Counted from the first letter of the stretch, positions 22,715 to 32,544 are shown. The stretch is DNA of 64,000 bases from Polytrichum commune (GCA_950295325.1 OX485805.1:55636758-55700757); one strand, 5' to 3'. Notes: generated by a model from the sequence alone, not told the origin. Numbers and translations are program-made.

Positions 22715-24253
22715 GTGATCCCGCAGAGTGGTGGACCACTCAAAGGGTTCACAGACGTCAAGTATGCACATTATGGCTTGGATTTCTATCCAGGCGACGC
22801 CAATCATACCGTAGGGTCTTTTGCAAAACTTCTACGAGATCTTGAGAGTCCGCCAACATCATCCTCTCGCGCTCTTTTTGTTGGATGTGGAACAACACCG
22901 ATTTATGAGGCTGTGCTAGAGGGGAAAGAAGTATGTCTATCGTCACTGCAAGAACCGCCTGAACAAACCGTTCTTGCTAAACCTTTGCCTCCAACTTTAC
23001 ATGTGCAACTGGACAATTGTGCCAAAGACAACAAATGTCGATACGTGTTTTGTTTTTGGTCATTGCTCGTAGCCAAGGGCATATTCAAAGAAGTGTTTGT
23101 GTCTTTTTTGATGGTTGGCCACACGCATGATGACATTGACGCTTCATTTGGACGTTGGAGTATGAAGTTGCACGAGGAGGATTTTCCGACGATTCCTCTT
23201 CTCATGAAATCATACATGGATTTGGATAATGTGCCAGTCATCCCGCATTTGATTGAAGAAGTGCCCGATTTCAAAGCGTTTATCGAACCATTCATTCTTA
23301 AGGGAGGTGACCGTTTAGTGGGCCATACCAAGGCTCAACAATTCCGATTCTATATGCGTGATGATGGTTTGCCGGCCATGCAATTCAAAGTTTTGTGCAC
23401 TTCCCCGGATTGGGGTCCAGAGGAAGGGATACTCGTATGGCGCCAAAACGAAGAAGGCAAATGTATGCTACCTGATGGGGAGCCGAAGCCTTGCAAACCC
23501 AACCCCATGAGGAATGGACCAGAAATCATCAAAGGTATATCCGGATTCATCCAATATTGGAAAGAATTGTGCGAGGAAGACATCACAAGGCGTGTTCGGG
23601 ATACCCACGAACCATTGATTACGTACTGGGATCGCATTCGCTCAGCATTGCTAGCACCCGATGTCGAAACACATTCATGTTTGACACAAGGTTTTTGGCC
23701 ACAAAGCCGAGTGACAATTGTGGAATCTGAGGCCATGTTCTTCGACAATGGGGACATCCGTGAAGAGTTCGCAGCGGACGACCATTATGTTGGCCCAGCT
23801 CGTAATCGTCCGGCTCCATCATTTCGTGTGGCTGTTGATTGCTACGAAGGGTATATGATCCTCGTACGTCCTGGAGATGAGGAGCACCCTAAACCGATTT
23901 GGTTGGTAAAAGCATTGTCATCACCAAATTTTGTTCCAACTAGCCCAAATTTTCATCAAATTGAGGTGGAATATTGCCGTCCCAGCACCAAAGATCAAAA
24001 TGTGCTCCGCACATATTTAGGGTGGGACACCAAAAAAGGTTTCAAATGGACAATGGACTCAGCATACGAACCAATATGGATAAACACAGATACCATACTT
24101 TGTGCTTGGAAACCACGCAAAGGTTCCAAATCAGAGACAATGACCATCCCCCAAAAACATATAGATTTTGCCAAAGACAACTTGGCACGTATTGCTGCTG
24201 CAGAAAACGATGTCGAGAATGGAAATGAAGCTGAAGATGAAGATGGAGAATGA
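22715..24253 (+). CDS. DUF7869-type protein, inner copy, N-terminus missing
   Basis: Collinear with the second exon of the outer transposase from DVKYAHYGLDFYPGDANHT onward. Conserved blocks include QLDNCAKDNKCRYVF, FLMVGHTHDDIDASFGRW and LMKSYMDL. The frame opens at a GTG, not an ATG, and homology begins only at about 22755. The 481-residue first exon of the outer copy is absent. The probable first catalytic acid is therefore lost, and the protein is likely inactive even though this exon is intact. It ends in an acidic tail (NEAEDEDGE). Confidence 0.65.
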   Translation: MIPQSGGPLKGFTDVKYAHYGLDFYPGDANHTVGSFAKLLRDLESPPTSSSRALFVGCGTTPIYEAVLEGKEVCLSSLQEPPEQTVLAKPLPPTLHVQLDNCAKDNKCRYVFCFWSLLVAKGIFKEVFVSFLMVGHTHDDIDASFGRWSMKLHEEDFPTIPLLMKSYMDLDNVPVIPHLIEEVPDFKAFIEPFILKGGDRLVGHTKAQQFRFYMRDDGLPAMQFKVLCTSPDWGPEEGILVWRQNEEGKCMLPDGEPKPCKPNPMRNGPEIIKGISGFIQYWKELCEEDITRRVRDTHEPLITYWDRIRSALLAPDVETHSCLTQGFWPQSRVTIVESEAMFFDNGDIREEFAADDHYVGPARNRPAPSFRVAVDCYEGYMILVRPGDEEHPKPIWLVKALSSPNFVPTSPNFHQIEVEYCRPSTKDQNVLRTYLGWDTKKGFKWTMDSAYEPIWINTDTILCAWKPRKGSKSETMTIPQKHIDFAKDNLARIAAAENDVENGNEAEDEDGE

Positions 24254-24882
24254 TATTGACGTAGGGTTGGACCACAATTATTTGAAATGTGTCTTGGTTT
24301 TTCATGAAATATATGACATTGGGGTCGAATACTATATTAGACACATTTTATAGCAATTTTATAGATTACAATTATATATCATGATTGTATTGATTTACGG
24401 ATGTGGAATCCAACTTCACATGCGCTATCAAATGTTTTTTATATGTTTGTGTTTACGGATGTGGAGTCCAAACTATATAATTATATTGCAGATGCTAATT
24501 TGCAATTTCTTATACACACTGTCAAATTATTTTAATATTGTTGCGTTTGGGATGTGCCGTTCAATTCACCCACAATTGGCTAAGATGTTATGTTTGGGAT
24601 ACGCATCCAAGAGTCCCTAGATATAAAATCAGATGGCTATTTATAGATTCGTTAATTTTGTTCAATACAAAATCAAAAATACAAAATAATTGTGAATTTG
24701 TGACATTGGAATATTGTGTTGGCGTAGTTTTGATTATCCCCCAAATAATTACTATATTTAGAAACATATATATTCATCACATATGGATCTTTCGAACATT
24801 ATGTTGCCATTGTTCCCCATGTTCCCTACGTTCACAATATTCGCATCCGAAACTACGGGTCCAATTTATTTTGAGACTTTCC
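24254..24882. repeat. Inner element right subterminal region with imperfect palindromes
   Basis: Contains GTTTACGGATGTGGAGTCC-AAAC near 24450, a similar TTTACGGATGTGGAATCC near 24395, and GTTTGGGAT-CATCCAA near 24590-24612. Arms again begin GTTT and end CAAAC, but the cores differ from the outer palindrome. Non-coding. Confidence 0.5.
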
Positions 24883-24910
24883 AAAGTCTCCAATTAACGA
24901 ATATAGTGTT
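24883..24910 (-). repeat. Right TIR of the inner transposon
   Basis: Ends AACGAATATAGTGTT, the inverse of the left end with one mismatch in 28. Just inside it, GAGACTTTCCAAAGTCTC forms a small perfect hairpin. Confidence 0.85.
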
Positions 24911-25083
24911 ATTGGTTGCGCGCCGCCAAGGTCGAGCGTAGTCGAGTGCAGGTGAGACGAAGGGGATCGCGGGGGGGCACGTTGGGTGGGGGGAGCAAGT
25001 GTAGAGCATGGGGGGGGCAGGGGGTGTGCATTTCCTCCTAGCAAGGGGGACACGACCACGCCAACAAGACAATGACCCAGGAA

Positions 25084-25105
25084 GTTTGGGTCGGTCGACC
25101 CAAAC
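25084..25105. repeat. 22 bp palindrome, centre GT
   Basis: Arm GTTTGGGTCG, 2 nt centre, perfect reverse arm. It lies just past the last donor of the ParB/methyltransferase gene. Confidence 0.85.
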
Positions 25106-25127
25106 TGGGGAGGGCTCAGTGTATTAC

Positions 25128-26615
25128 CTCGCCCTGGTCATGTCTCGACAATGTGGAAGCCTCCACCGTCCCCGCTGCCCCGCCTCTCTCGCCACCGCCT
25201 TCTCCGACGACGTCAGGAACCTTCTCCTGCAAACGATCGGCATCAAGCCCTTGTCCTAAACCAATCTCCGCATGTGCATCATGCATGCGTTCATCGATTT
25301 GGTTAGGAGTAGAGGTATCACCAGGCCCTTGCAGGCCTTCAACATCTAGCATGGCCGTGTCTAGTTGACACCCATGTTGGTCAAGGGAGGACTGCGCTGC
25401 AACGGGGTTTGGGTCGCCCGACCCAAACTGTCCTGCATCTGGAGAGGGCCCTTCGGACACTCCAGTGGATGGTGGGTTTGGGTCGGTCGACCCAAACATC
25501 CTGGGGTCGTCCGCTTGGTGAGGGGGCGCCATGACTATGGGGGGCCGAAGTGGTGGAGGGCCCAAAGGGGAGGAGGCTCCAGAGACGCGCCAGATGTTGG
25601 GGTCATCCACTTGCTGGACCGGCGCGTACGGAACTTGGTGGGGCCGAATCAAGTGCTGGAAGCTGAAAGACGATTGCGGCACAGGCTGCTGAGGGATGCT
25701 CTGCGGAGGGAAGCCGGGGGGCAAGTGCGGGAAGGAGCTGGAGGGAGCCACCACCAAACCTTGCGCCCACATTCCTTGTATCACTTGTGATATCAATTCG
25801 GCGTGGGACGGAGGTTGGGCCATCGCCCTCTGTCGCTCCTGCTCCAACAGGAGAGCCCTCAGCTCTGCTACCTCGTTCCGCATTGAGGGCTCTTCAGCGG
25901 CAGCCTTCTGCAGACGGACGCGTTGCTCCTCGTCCCTCCTCATCTTCTCGTTCGCCTCCTCCACAGTCAGGACCTCGGGCTTCACCCTAACCATGCCAGC
26001 GAACGCTGTCGGGGAGGGGGGATCTGATCTGAGCCGTTTGGCGAGCTCAATATCATTGTCGTCCTCGCTGCTTATGGCAATGGTCTCCTCCACGGAGTAG
26101 TCGCCATACAGCTTCTTCCCCTTCAACTTCCTCCTCTCCCTGAACGTGGCGGTCGCGTCCCTGGAGTACATGTCCCGTGCATCGTCCACAGTCAGGACGG
26201 GCACGAGCTTACTCTGCGGGGTTGCCGCCCGCATCGCCTTCTTCCGTTGAGGGGCTTCGGATTGTTGCGTGAAGCCCGTTGCCCCTTCCTCGACGTCGCC
26301 TTCCTTCTCCGCCTCCTCGTGTTCCTCTGCTTCCTCCTCCTCCTCCTCAACCTCGCCACCTTCTGTGCGGGACGGATTGCCCGGATGCAACCCGACCAGA
26401 GGTTCGGGAACTTGGGTCGTGGCCCTCATGGCCATTTCCTCCGGGTTGATGCGCCTCACCCTATCAAGAGGGTTTTCGCCACCCTGAACAACCTCGTCGA
26501 CGTAGCTACCCGGGATCCAATCGAGGATGTCCATCTTCTTCGCCAGCGATTTCTGCACCCTATAAAATGGCAGATCGCCATCCTCTATGTAGGAGTATAT
26601 ATTCAGCCCCGACAT
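25128..26615 (-). CDS. Exon 3: motif completion, acidic and Pro/Gln-rich tail
   Basis: Acceptor GTGTAG, then MSGLNIYSYIEDGD completing the methyltransferase-like motif, then YRVQKSLAKKM. A Glu-rich run, a coiled-coil-like stretch (RNEVAELRALLLEQERQRA) and a Pro/Gln-rich region follow. Two copies of the 22 bp palindrome lie inside this coding exon and encode FGSTDPNP and FGSGDPNP. Confidence 0.6.
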
Positions 26616-29600
26616 CTACACAATCCAAGTTATAGGGAAATTAGAATTTGTCGAGGCAGTCACATATACAAGACTAAGTGAAATGTGTAGTTTGGGCCGG
26701 TCGACCCAAACCTGCAAAAAACCTAGTTTGGGTCGGTCGACCCAAACCTGCAAAGAGCCTAGTTTGGGTCGATCGACCCAAACTGCTTACGAGCTATAGA
26801 AAGTCACTTACCATAGCAGCATAGACAGGTTTTGAGCCTCCGAAGACGTTGAAGATGCAGTCCCCTCTCCTCGTCAGCGTCCTCATCATTCTCATGTAAA
26901 ATTCCATCCGCAGCTCATCTAAAGGATAGTTCGCGTATTTAGCCTCGTCGTAGAGGCACTTGTTGGCACCCAACCCTTCTGGAACTTGGAAGAGTTTGTC
27001 CATCCGGGATATAGGGTGGTTCGGCACCTTCAACAACTCCGCTTTGTACACGAAGTACAAACACAAGACGTTGACGAACTTGGTCTTCTTGTCCCTCAAC
27101 GTCGTGTAAGCCCCCTCCGCCGGTGCGGCGATGTAGTGAGACTTGGAGACTGCATACTCCGGCTGCAGTTTCCGGACAAGCTCGTACACCTGCTCCGCCC
27201 TCCTATCCTCGACTATCCAAAGCCAGATATCTACCTCCCTGAACTTAGGGCTTGCATAATCGACGAACTTAGATAGGAAGGGGTCATAGAAGAGGGTGCT
27301 CATTGTGCCCTCAAATGAGCTTCCAGGAATATTCCTGAAATCAATCATCCCAAAAGGAAAGCGATCCCTTGCTTTCGTCCTTATCGCCATTCTGGCGTCC
27401 TGACCTGGCCAGCCCTGAATTTTCAAAGGCTCGAAGGTGACAAGGTTGAAGTAAGCGTCCCCTTCAAACTTGACAATCTTCTTCTCCTTGATGAAGTTCG
27501 AGAACGCACGCGCTATGTGATCCGGAAGCGCCCGGTTCTTCCCACCCTTCACCATCTTGGCCCGCAAGAAGTCGTCCCCCGCTTCCCTTATTAGAGCCGC
27601 CATGGAGGCACTGGTGAACTTATATTCATCTTTGAATGCTCTCCAATTAGCCTCATGAACCTCGCCGTCCACGACAATATTCCTCTCTGGCACCAATTTA
27701 TGCAGCTCCTGCACGATAGTCGTCTTCTTTTTCCTGTTCTCCGTCCATTCCTTCATGGTGTAGCATGAAGGAACGAAGGATTTGGGCTTTTGGAAGACAA
27801 TCTTCGGGTGCACCCAACACCTCTTCGCCGTGGGTGCCACGTGCAGGATGTGCGATGCCGCCTTCTCCACCTCCGTCTCTGACAAACCTTGAAGAGTTCT
27901 AAAGAACTCTCTCACGAGAGGCTTCATCTGCTTGAAGCGCGAGGCCAGGCTAAAGAAAGCGCCAGTGTCGGGGTCGATCAAATCCCCCGTCTCGTGCTTT
28001 TCAAACACGGTTTTCCACTTCCTCCAAACTGAGTCCGATGCTGTAATCAAGTAAATCTCCCCCTTGAGGTCGCTGTATTTCTTTTGCTTGTGGCTCGAAT
28101 TATCAATGGAGGAGAATTTGTTGATCATTTGGTATTTGAAATCCTGCACGTGAACAAAACAGAACATTTGAATGCGTGTTAGATATGTACATGTGATTTC
28201 CAAACCATATCATGACCAACATCTACAACAAGAGTTTGGGTCGATCGACCCAAACTAAAAAAAATACAAGACTGCAACAGTTGTTTGGGTCGATCGACCC
28301 AAACTAAATAAACAAGGCTGCACCAGGAGTTTGGGTCGGTCGACCCAAACAATACTCACCTCCCACTTGGGATTCTTGTCCTTTGCATTCTCCCTCTCCT
28401 TGGGAGGCCTACCATAGAACTCCCACACCTCCCGCGAGGCCATGATATTCCTTATCCAGGAAGCTTGGTAAGCCCTCTTCTTGTTTCCCATATTGAAGTA
28501 CCGGGAGATGTCGCTGAGCTTGGTCTAGTCGTCAGACCACACCACCAGTGCCTTCCAAACCTTCAGCTTTTCCTTCTGATTGTTGGGATCATCCCACTCA
28601 TTCATGAGTTGGATTTTCTTGGATGCCTCCACGCTGTGTTGGCCGTCTATCAGCCAAAAATCGCCCTTCTGAATTGTTGGCCACATTTCAGGTGTAGGCA
28701 TTTTCTTGAGACCCTGTGGCATCACTACAATCATTTGCCTGTCGTCTTTAAACTGCTCGCAAACGATCTGCGCGATTATCCAGTCAACGTAGGCGTCCTC
28801 CTTTGCCCGGACACACTTCTCCGGTGGCGCTAGATGGCACTGGCTGATGTTCACGTCGAACTTGAAATCCCTGCCCATGAAAAAACAGTGGGAGCATTTC
28901 GTCGTGAAATTGTTCACAATTTTCTGCAGCTCCCCTGCATCCACCTCTTCGCCTGGCTTCGGCATGCGCATCTCCGGTGAGACTGGCTCGTCAGTCATCA
29001 CAGATGACTCTCTCGCCCTCTTGGATGGAGTTGTTTGACGGCTCCCAGAAGGTGTAGGTGTCTCACTATTCGTAGGTGTTTGGGAGGGAGTGGTCCTACG
29101 CGAATCAGCCGGTACTGGTAGCGGCATCCTCACCGATTGAGGTCTTGACGACCCTGCTCCTTCCTCTGTGGGAGCTTTCCGCCTCACAGGTTGCTGTGAT
29201 TTGGTTTTGCTTTGCAGGCCCCTGTTCAGCACGGTTATTGCATGTTTTAGTTTTGTGAACCGGCTTGAGACCTTGGTATTCGATGTACTCCCATCGATAA
29301 ATATTGTCTCCGGCTTGATAACTTCCGGTTCGACACAGGACTCTCTTGCATAGAGTGCGTCGAAAGGCTCGGAGAACTGGTGCATGAACATATGCGCGTT
29401 CTGCACAGCCGAGTTCTCGAGGATGACGTCGGTATAGTCTCCAAGAGACTGTACCGATGCGACCTCCCATCCCGCAAGAGTCGCCCAGGTGTGTTTCTCC
29501 ACGGTTCCCACCTTGACAACAAAAATCATTTTGTATGTTGAGGCTTTGACTACTTGAATAGACCAAGCGAGGACAAGCCCGTCCTTAGGGGAATAGGAGT

Positions 29601-29685
29601 CATCCTGCGGGGTTTCGTGCTCCTGCCACAACATGTCCGGCGCAGGCATGAACCACCTTTCGCCGGGTCTTTTCTTTGGAGCCAT
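25128..29685 (-). CDS. ParB-like / DNA methyltransferase-like transposon gene
   Basis: Three exons, all junctions phase 0: 28360-29685, 26812-28143 and 25128-26615, about 1382 codons. The start ATG (29685) follows directly on an acceptor (TTACAG|ATG), implying a 5' leader intron. Residues about 278-386 resemble a ParB/sulfiredoxin-type domain: VNISQCHL, then a basic stretch, then FWLIDGQHSVEASKKI in place of the usual G(E/H)xR. Exon 2 ends in CIFNVFGGSKPVYAAM and joins exon 3 MSGLNIYSYIEDGDLPFY, which resembles the AdoMet motif I region (xFGGS, GxxxxxxE) of N6/N4 DNA methyltransferases with motif I at the C-terminal end. The catalytic DPPY-type motif is not clear; FGMIDFRNIP may occupy its place. 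The rest of exon 3 is acidic, then coiled, then Pro/Gln-rich. One in-frame TAG (about 28525) breaks the ParB-like region. The frame also runs past the last donor to a stop (GEVIH), so it may end there or splice on to the HAD exon. Confidence 0.65.
25407..25497. repeat. Two palindromes inside coding sequence
   Basis: 25407-25428 (centre CC) and 25476-25497 (centre GT). Both arms are perfect. Both are in the same codon register on the minus strand, giving FGS(G/T)DPNP. Confidence 0.85.
26690..26783. repeat. Palindrome triplet in the intron between exons 2 and 3
   Basis: 26690-26711, 26726-26747 and 26762-26783, spaced exactly 36 bp with a CTGCAAA-CCTA linker. The first has one arm mismatch. 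Centres are GT, GT and AT. Confidence 0.9.
26812..28143 (-). CDS. Exon 2: methyltransferase-like region
   Basis: Acceptor CGTGCAG and donor ATG|GTAAGT. 444 codons with no stop. After a helical first half, DIWLWIVEDRRAEQVYELV looks like the beta strands before the AdoMet pocket. The exon ends at FGGSKPVYAAM. Confidence 0.6.
28234..28350. repeat. Palindrome triplet in the intron between exons 1 and 2
   Basis: 28234-28255, 28283-28304 and 28329-28350. Centres are AT, AT and GT. All arms are perfect. The last lies 8 bp inside the 5' splice donor. Confidence 0.9.
28360..29685 (-). pseudogene. Exon 1: ParB-like domain, interrupted by TAG
   Basis: The N-terminal 270 residues are mostly disordered, with Ser/Thr/Pro runs, followed by the ParB-like domain with GQHS at about residue 348. 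A TAG codon follows VVWSDD. The frame then continues TKLSDISRYFNMGNKKRAYQ through to a good donor (GAG|GTGAGT). A one-base change restores nothing else, so this looks like a recent nonsense mutation in otherwise intact sequence. Confidence 0.65.
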
Positions 29686-29711
29686 CTGTAAGAAAATAAT
29701 GTGCAAGGTTA

Positions 29712-30097
29712 GTTTCGGTCGTTCGACCCAAACATCTATGACATGAATAGGTTTAGGTGGATTGTGTATTTTTATATTTCAGCATCATTTGTAATGATAA
29801 TAAGAATGTTGTGATTATTGGGTGGATTTGCATTTTATATTGTTTGTGACATGCAGGATTCCTTGATACTTTTCCTTGATACATTCCTTGATTATTATTT
29901 TGGGTTGATGTGAATTTTATATTGATGCAAAATATCATGGATTTCTTTATGAGTTTATAATTAGAAGACTTTGTTTGGGTCGCTCGGCCCAAACATGATG
30001 CTTTGTTTTGTGTTTGGGTCGAGCGACCCAAACAAGGGGCTGTGTTTGGGTCGGTCGACCCAAACAAGAGGCTGTGTTTGGGTCGTCTCCCCAAACA
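29712..30097. repeat. Palindromes in the 5' leader intron of the ParB gene
   Basis: 29712-29733 (degenerate), then 29973-29994, 30012-30033, 30044-30065 and 30076-30097. The last four include diverged arms and varied centres, and the last three are spaced 32 bp. They sit between the ATG exon and a possible leader donor (AAAG|GTATTG at 30213). Confidence 0.8.
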
Positions 30098-30359
30098 GTA
30101 TTATTTTAATATATTTTTTAAACTTGGCATGTAGCATATACAATGCTTATGCATTGTGTATGCTACAACACCGTGAATCTACAAACACATATTGGTTAAA
30201 ATAAAATACAATACCTTTCAAAGATGTTGTGCAGACAATTTGGAGTAGAGCAGGTTGTTCTTCCAATAATTCTCAATATCAAACAAACTGTGAGAAAGTT
30301 CAATGAGAAACTTTCAAACAACTATCAACTCTCTCAAACAGCTCTTGGATCTCTCAACC

Positions 30360-30620
30360 AACTCCTGAATCTCACACAGAACTACTGAATCTCTCAAGAG
30401 ACTTCGAAATGTCTAAACTAACTCCTGAATCTCACACACAACTACTGAATCTCTCAAAAGACTTCGAAATGTCTAAATCAATTCCTGAATCTCACACACA
30501 ACTACTAAACCTCTCAAAAGACTTCGAAATGTCTAAACCCACTCCTGAATCCCTCACAAAACTACTGAATCTCTCAAACGACTTCGAAAACTCTCAAACA
30601 ACTCTTGATACTCTTAAAGA
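30360..30620. repeat. 60 bp tandem repeat upstream of the ParB gene
   Basis: About four units of exactly 60 bp containing CTCCTGAATCTCACACA and GACTTCGAAATGTCTAAA. Because 60 is a multiple of 3, the plus strand stays open and would encode a 20-residue repeat (MSKLTPESHTQLLNLSKDFE), but the open frame is best explained by the repeat. It lies in the presumed 5' leader or promoter of the minus-strand gene. Confidence 0.75.
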
Positions 30621-30919
30621 ACTCTTGAATTTCACAAGCACTCCTAAAACTTCCAGTACAAACACCTGGACCTCCCAAACAGAAGCTTTATCTCCTACAC
30701 AATGTTCTACTAACTTCCCTCAGCACTTTCCAACACTCTTCAACAGTCTTGGACTAATTTCCTTCACACTCACGCTCGAAAACCCTCCTCCGTATGTTTC
30801 TGTTTCTTTCAAAATAAACCCTAACTTCCAAGATTGCACTGCGGCTATTCTATTGTAGAGCAAGAGGAAGGAGGGAAATAGAAGAATTAGAAGAAAGCAA
30901 AACGCGGGTGAATGTGAAG

Positions 30920-31040
30920 AAAACCCACACCAAGCCTGAATCGCCGTGGCGCTTTGCGAAAGCGGCGCTTCAGGAGAGGCGGCGCTTCCAAGCAAAGCGC
31001 GGAGCGTAAGCTTGGCGCGGAGAGAGAGAGAGAGAGAGAA
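30920..31040. promoter_or_regulatory. GC-rich block and GA microsatellite, possible promoter region
   Basis: A CpG-rich stretch with repeated GGCGCTT/AAGCGCC motifs (30945-31015), followed by a pure GA run (31021-31039). Its place upstream of the minus-strand gene would suit a promoter. No TATA box is recognised. Confidence 0.3.
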
Positions 31041-31390
31041 AGAATGAAAAAATGTGACGGTTGGGGTTTTGTTTGCCTCGGGAATTGGCCCCCAACCGCA
31101 TGAATAGGGTGCCCACAGGTTTAGGGCACCCACGGAAACAGGGTTACAGGGAACCCTAAAACCTAAAGCTTGACTCTAAACCCTTAGCGGGCCTACCTCT
31201 TTAAGAGTACATAGGCTATTTGCCTCATAGCATAGGTTGCATTCTACAATATCAACTTTTTGTAAGTTGAAAACCTTGTGAGTTTGTAAGTTCCTCGCCA
31301 ATTGCCTTCAAAACTAATTTTTAGTAGGTTAAAATCCTTCATATCTTTTAATGTTGTAGGTTTTAAAATCAAAATTTGAGTACTAAGTGG

Positions 31391-31448
31391 GATCCTTGGC
31401 AGGAATTGAACCTGGCTAAGCCTTTCACCACGTTTGAAGGCCAAGGAT
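31391..31448 (-). mobile_element. tRNA-derived SINE-like fragment
   Basis: On the minus strand ATCCTTGG and CCAAGGAT could pair around a GTGGTGAAAGGCTTAGCC segment and a B-box-like GGTTCAATTCC. GTGGTGAAAGGCTT resembles the head of Au-type plant SINEs. It is too short for a tRNA. Confidence 0.4.
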
Positions 31449-31788
31449 TAACCAAGTCTTTTTTAAAGAGTTGATTATAAGTTATGAAAGGTTGCTAAAA
31501 TTCAAATGAGTTCAAGGGTGAAAGTTCTCACCATGTTCTCATTCAACCTCTACTCTTCCTGCAAGATATAGCCTAAAGATATGTACTTAGGCCAACTAAT
31601 TTCCCAATTTGAAGAAGGATGAATGGCTAAAATCCTCTCTTTTAAAAAAAATTTAGGCAAAATTTCCTAAATGTTTTTTATCACATAGGTTGATATCCTA
31701 TGTTTTTAAATTGTCCATAGGCTCTTTGTCCTACACTTTCAAATTTTTATAGGCTAAGTCACTAATTTTGTAGGCTGCATTTGTTTTA

Positions 31789-31990
31789 ATCGGTATATTC
31801 ATTAATTTGGGATTTTTTCGGCATTTTGAGAAAGTTACAAATATAAGAACATGGATAAAATCGCACGTACATTGGAGAATGTTGTAAGATGCAAATACTT
31901 TGAAGCGGGTGTTCATATCAAGAACGCAATTAAGATCTCATATGAAGATGGTTTAGGTAGGACGACCCAAACATTACACTATGTTGTTGT
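31789..31990 (+). mobile_element. Third, decayed left end of the same transposon family
   Basis: Aligns over about 200 bp with the outer left end: TATATTC-TTAA near the tip, GGCATTTTGAGA, GTTGTAAGATGCAAA, CTTTGAAGCGGGTGTT and a palindrome (31951-31972, 19 of 22 matches). The extreme tip has changed and no matching right end is visible, so it is a relic fragment. Confidence 0.65.
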
Positions 31991-32544
31991 GGTTCATATA
32001 TTAATTTGAGAGAAGAGAAAATCTCAAATTAGCAAATTTTAGGGTTTAGGTTCTTTTGGACCCTGCTCTTAACCCTTATTAGTTTTTTCAAAAGAACTAT
32101 GGAGTACCCTAAGGTGCTACATAAAATGTGTTATTCTACAAAACTAACCATTTATATAGCCAGCGCATTCTTACAACAAAACTTTATGCTAAACTAATAC
32201 TTATCCCCTACTTACATGACACCATACCCTAAATTTTCCAAAATCATTGAAGGCATTGGTTTCTCTTTTGTTTGAGCATGTTAGAAAAACCATATAATTG
32301 CGTTATATTTAACGATGTAACCATTCACATTTAGTCTTTACCAATGATGCCAACAATTCACACGATATTGAATGAAAAAAAGAAGATTACACACACCCCC
32401 CAACATGTGGAACAATTTAGAATAATTGAGTGTGGAGCCTAATAAATGAATACCTTCCCCAACTGCATTTTGCAAGGGTTTTGAAATGCACGATCCTTAT
32501 TTGAAAATGCGAACATGCTCAAGTTTTAAGTACATCCCTTAGAT

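Larger units (their letters stand above)
19561..22736. other. Inner element central non-coding region
   Basis: No gene found. It would hold the divergent promoters and first exons of the HAD and transposase genes. It contains a degenerate tandem repeat (21180-21950) and a short repeat at 22488-22580. Confidence 0.4.
17494..24910 (+). mobile_element. Inner TIR transposon nested in the outer one, 7417 bp
   Basis: Ends AACACTATATTCGTTA, matching over 28 bp with one mismatch between left and right. Flanked by ATTG on both sides (17490-17493, 24911-24914). Same family as the outer element. It carries leftward low-complexity and HAD genes and a rightward DUF7869 gene lacking its N-terminal exon. 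It has no ParB/methyltransferase gene and none of the exact 22 bp palindromes, so it is a shorter sibling lineage. The truncated transposase suggests it cannot move on its own. Confidence 0.82.

Noticed and set aside
22903-23757. Minus-strand frames of 135-142 codons
   Set aside because: Shadows of the DUF7869 coding exon.
30409-30858. 149-codon plus-strand protein with 20-residue repeats
   Set aside because: The open frame is a by-product of a 60 bp tandem repeat. No homologue-like features and no start context.
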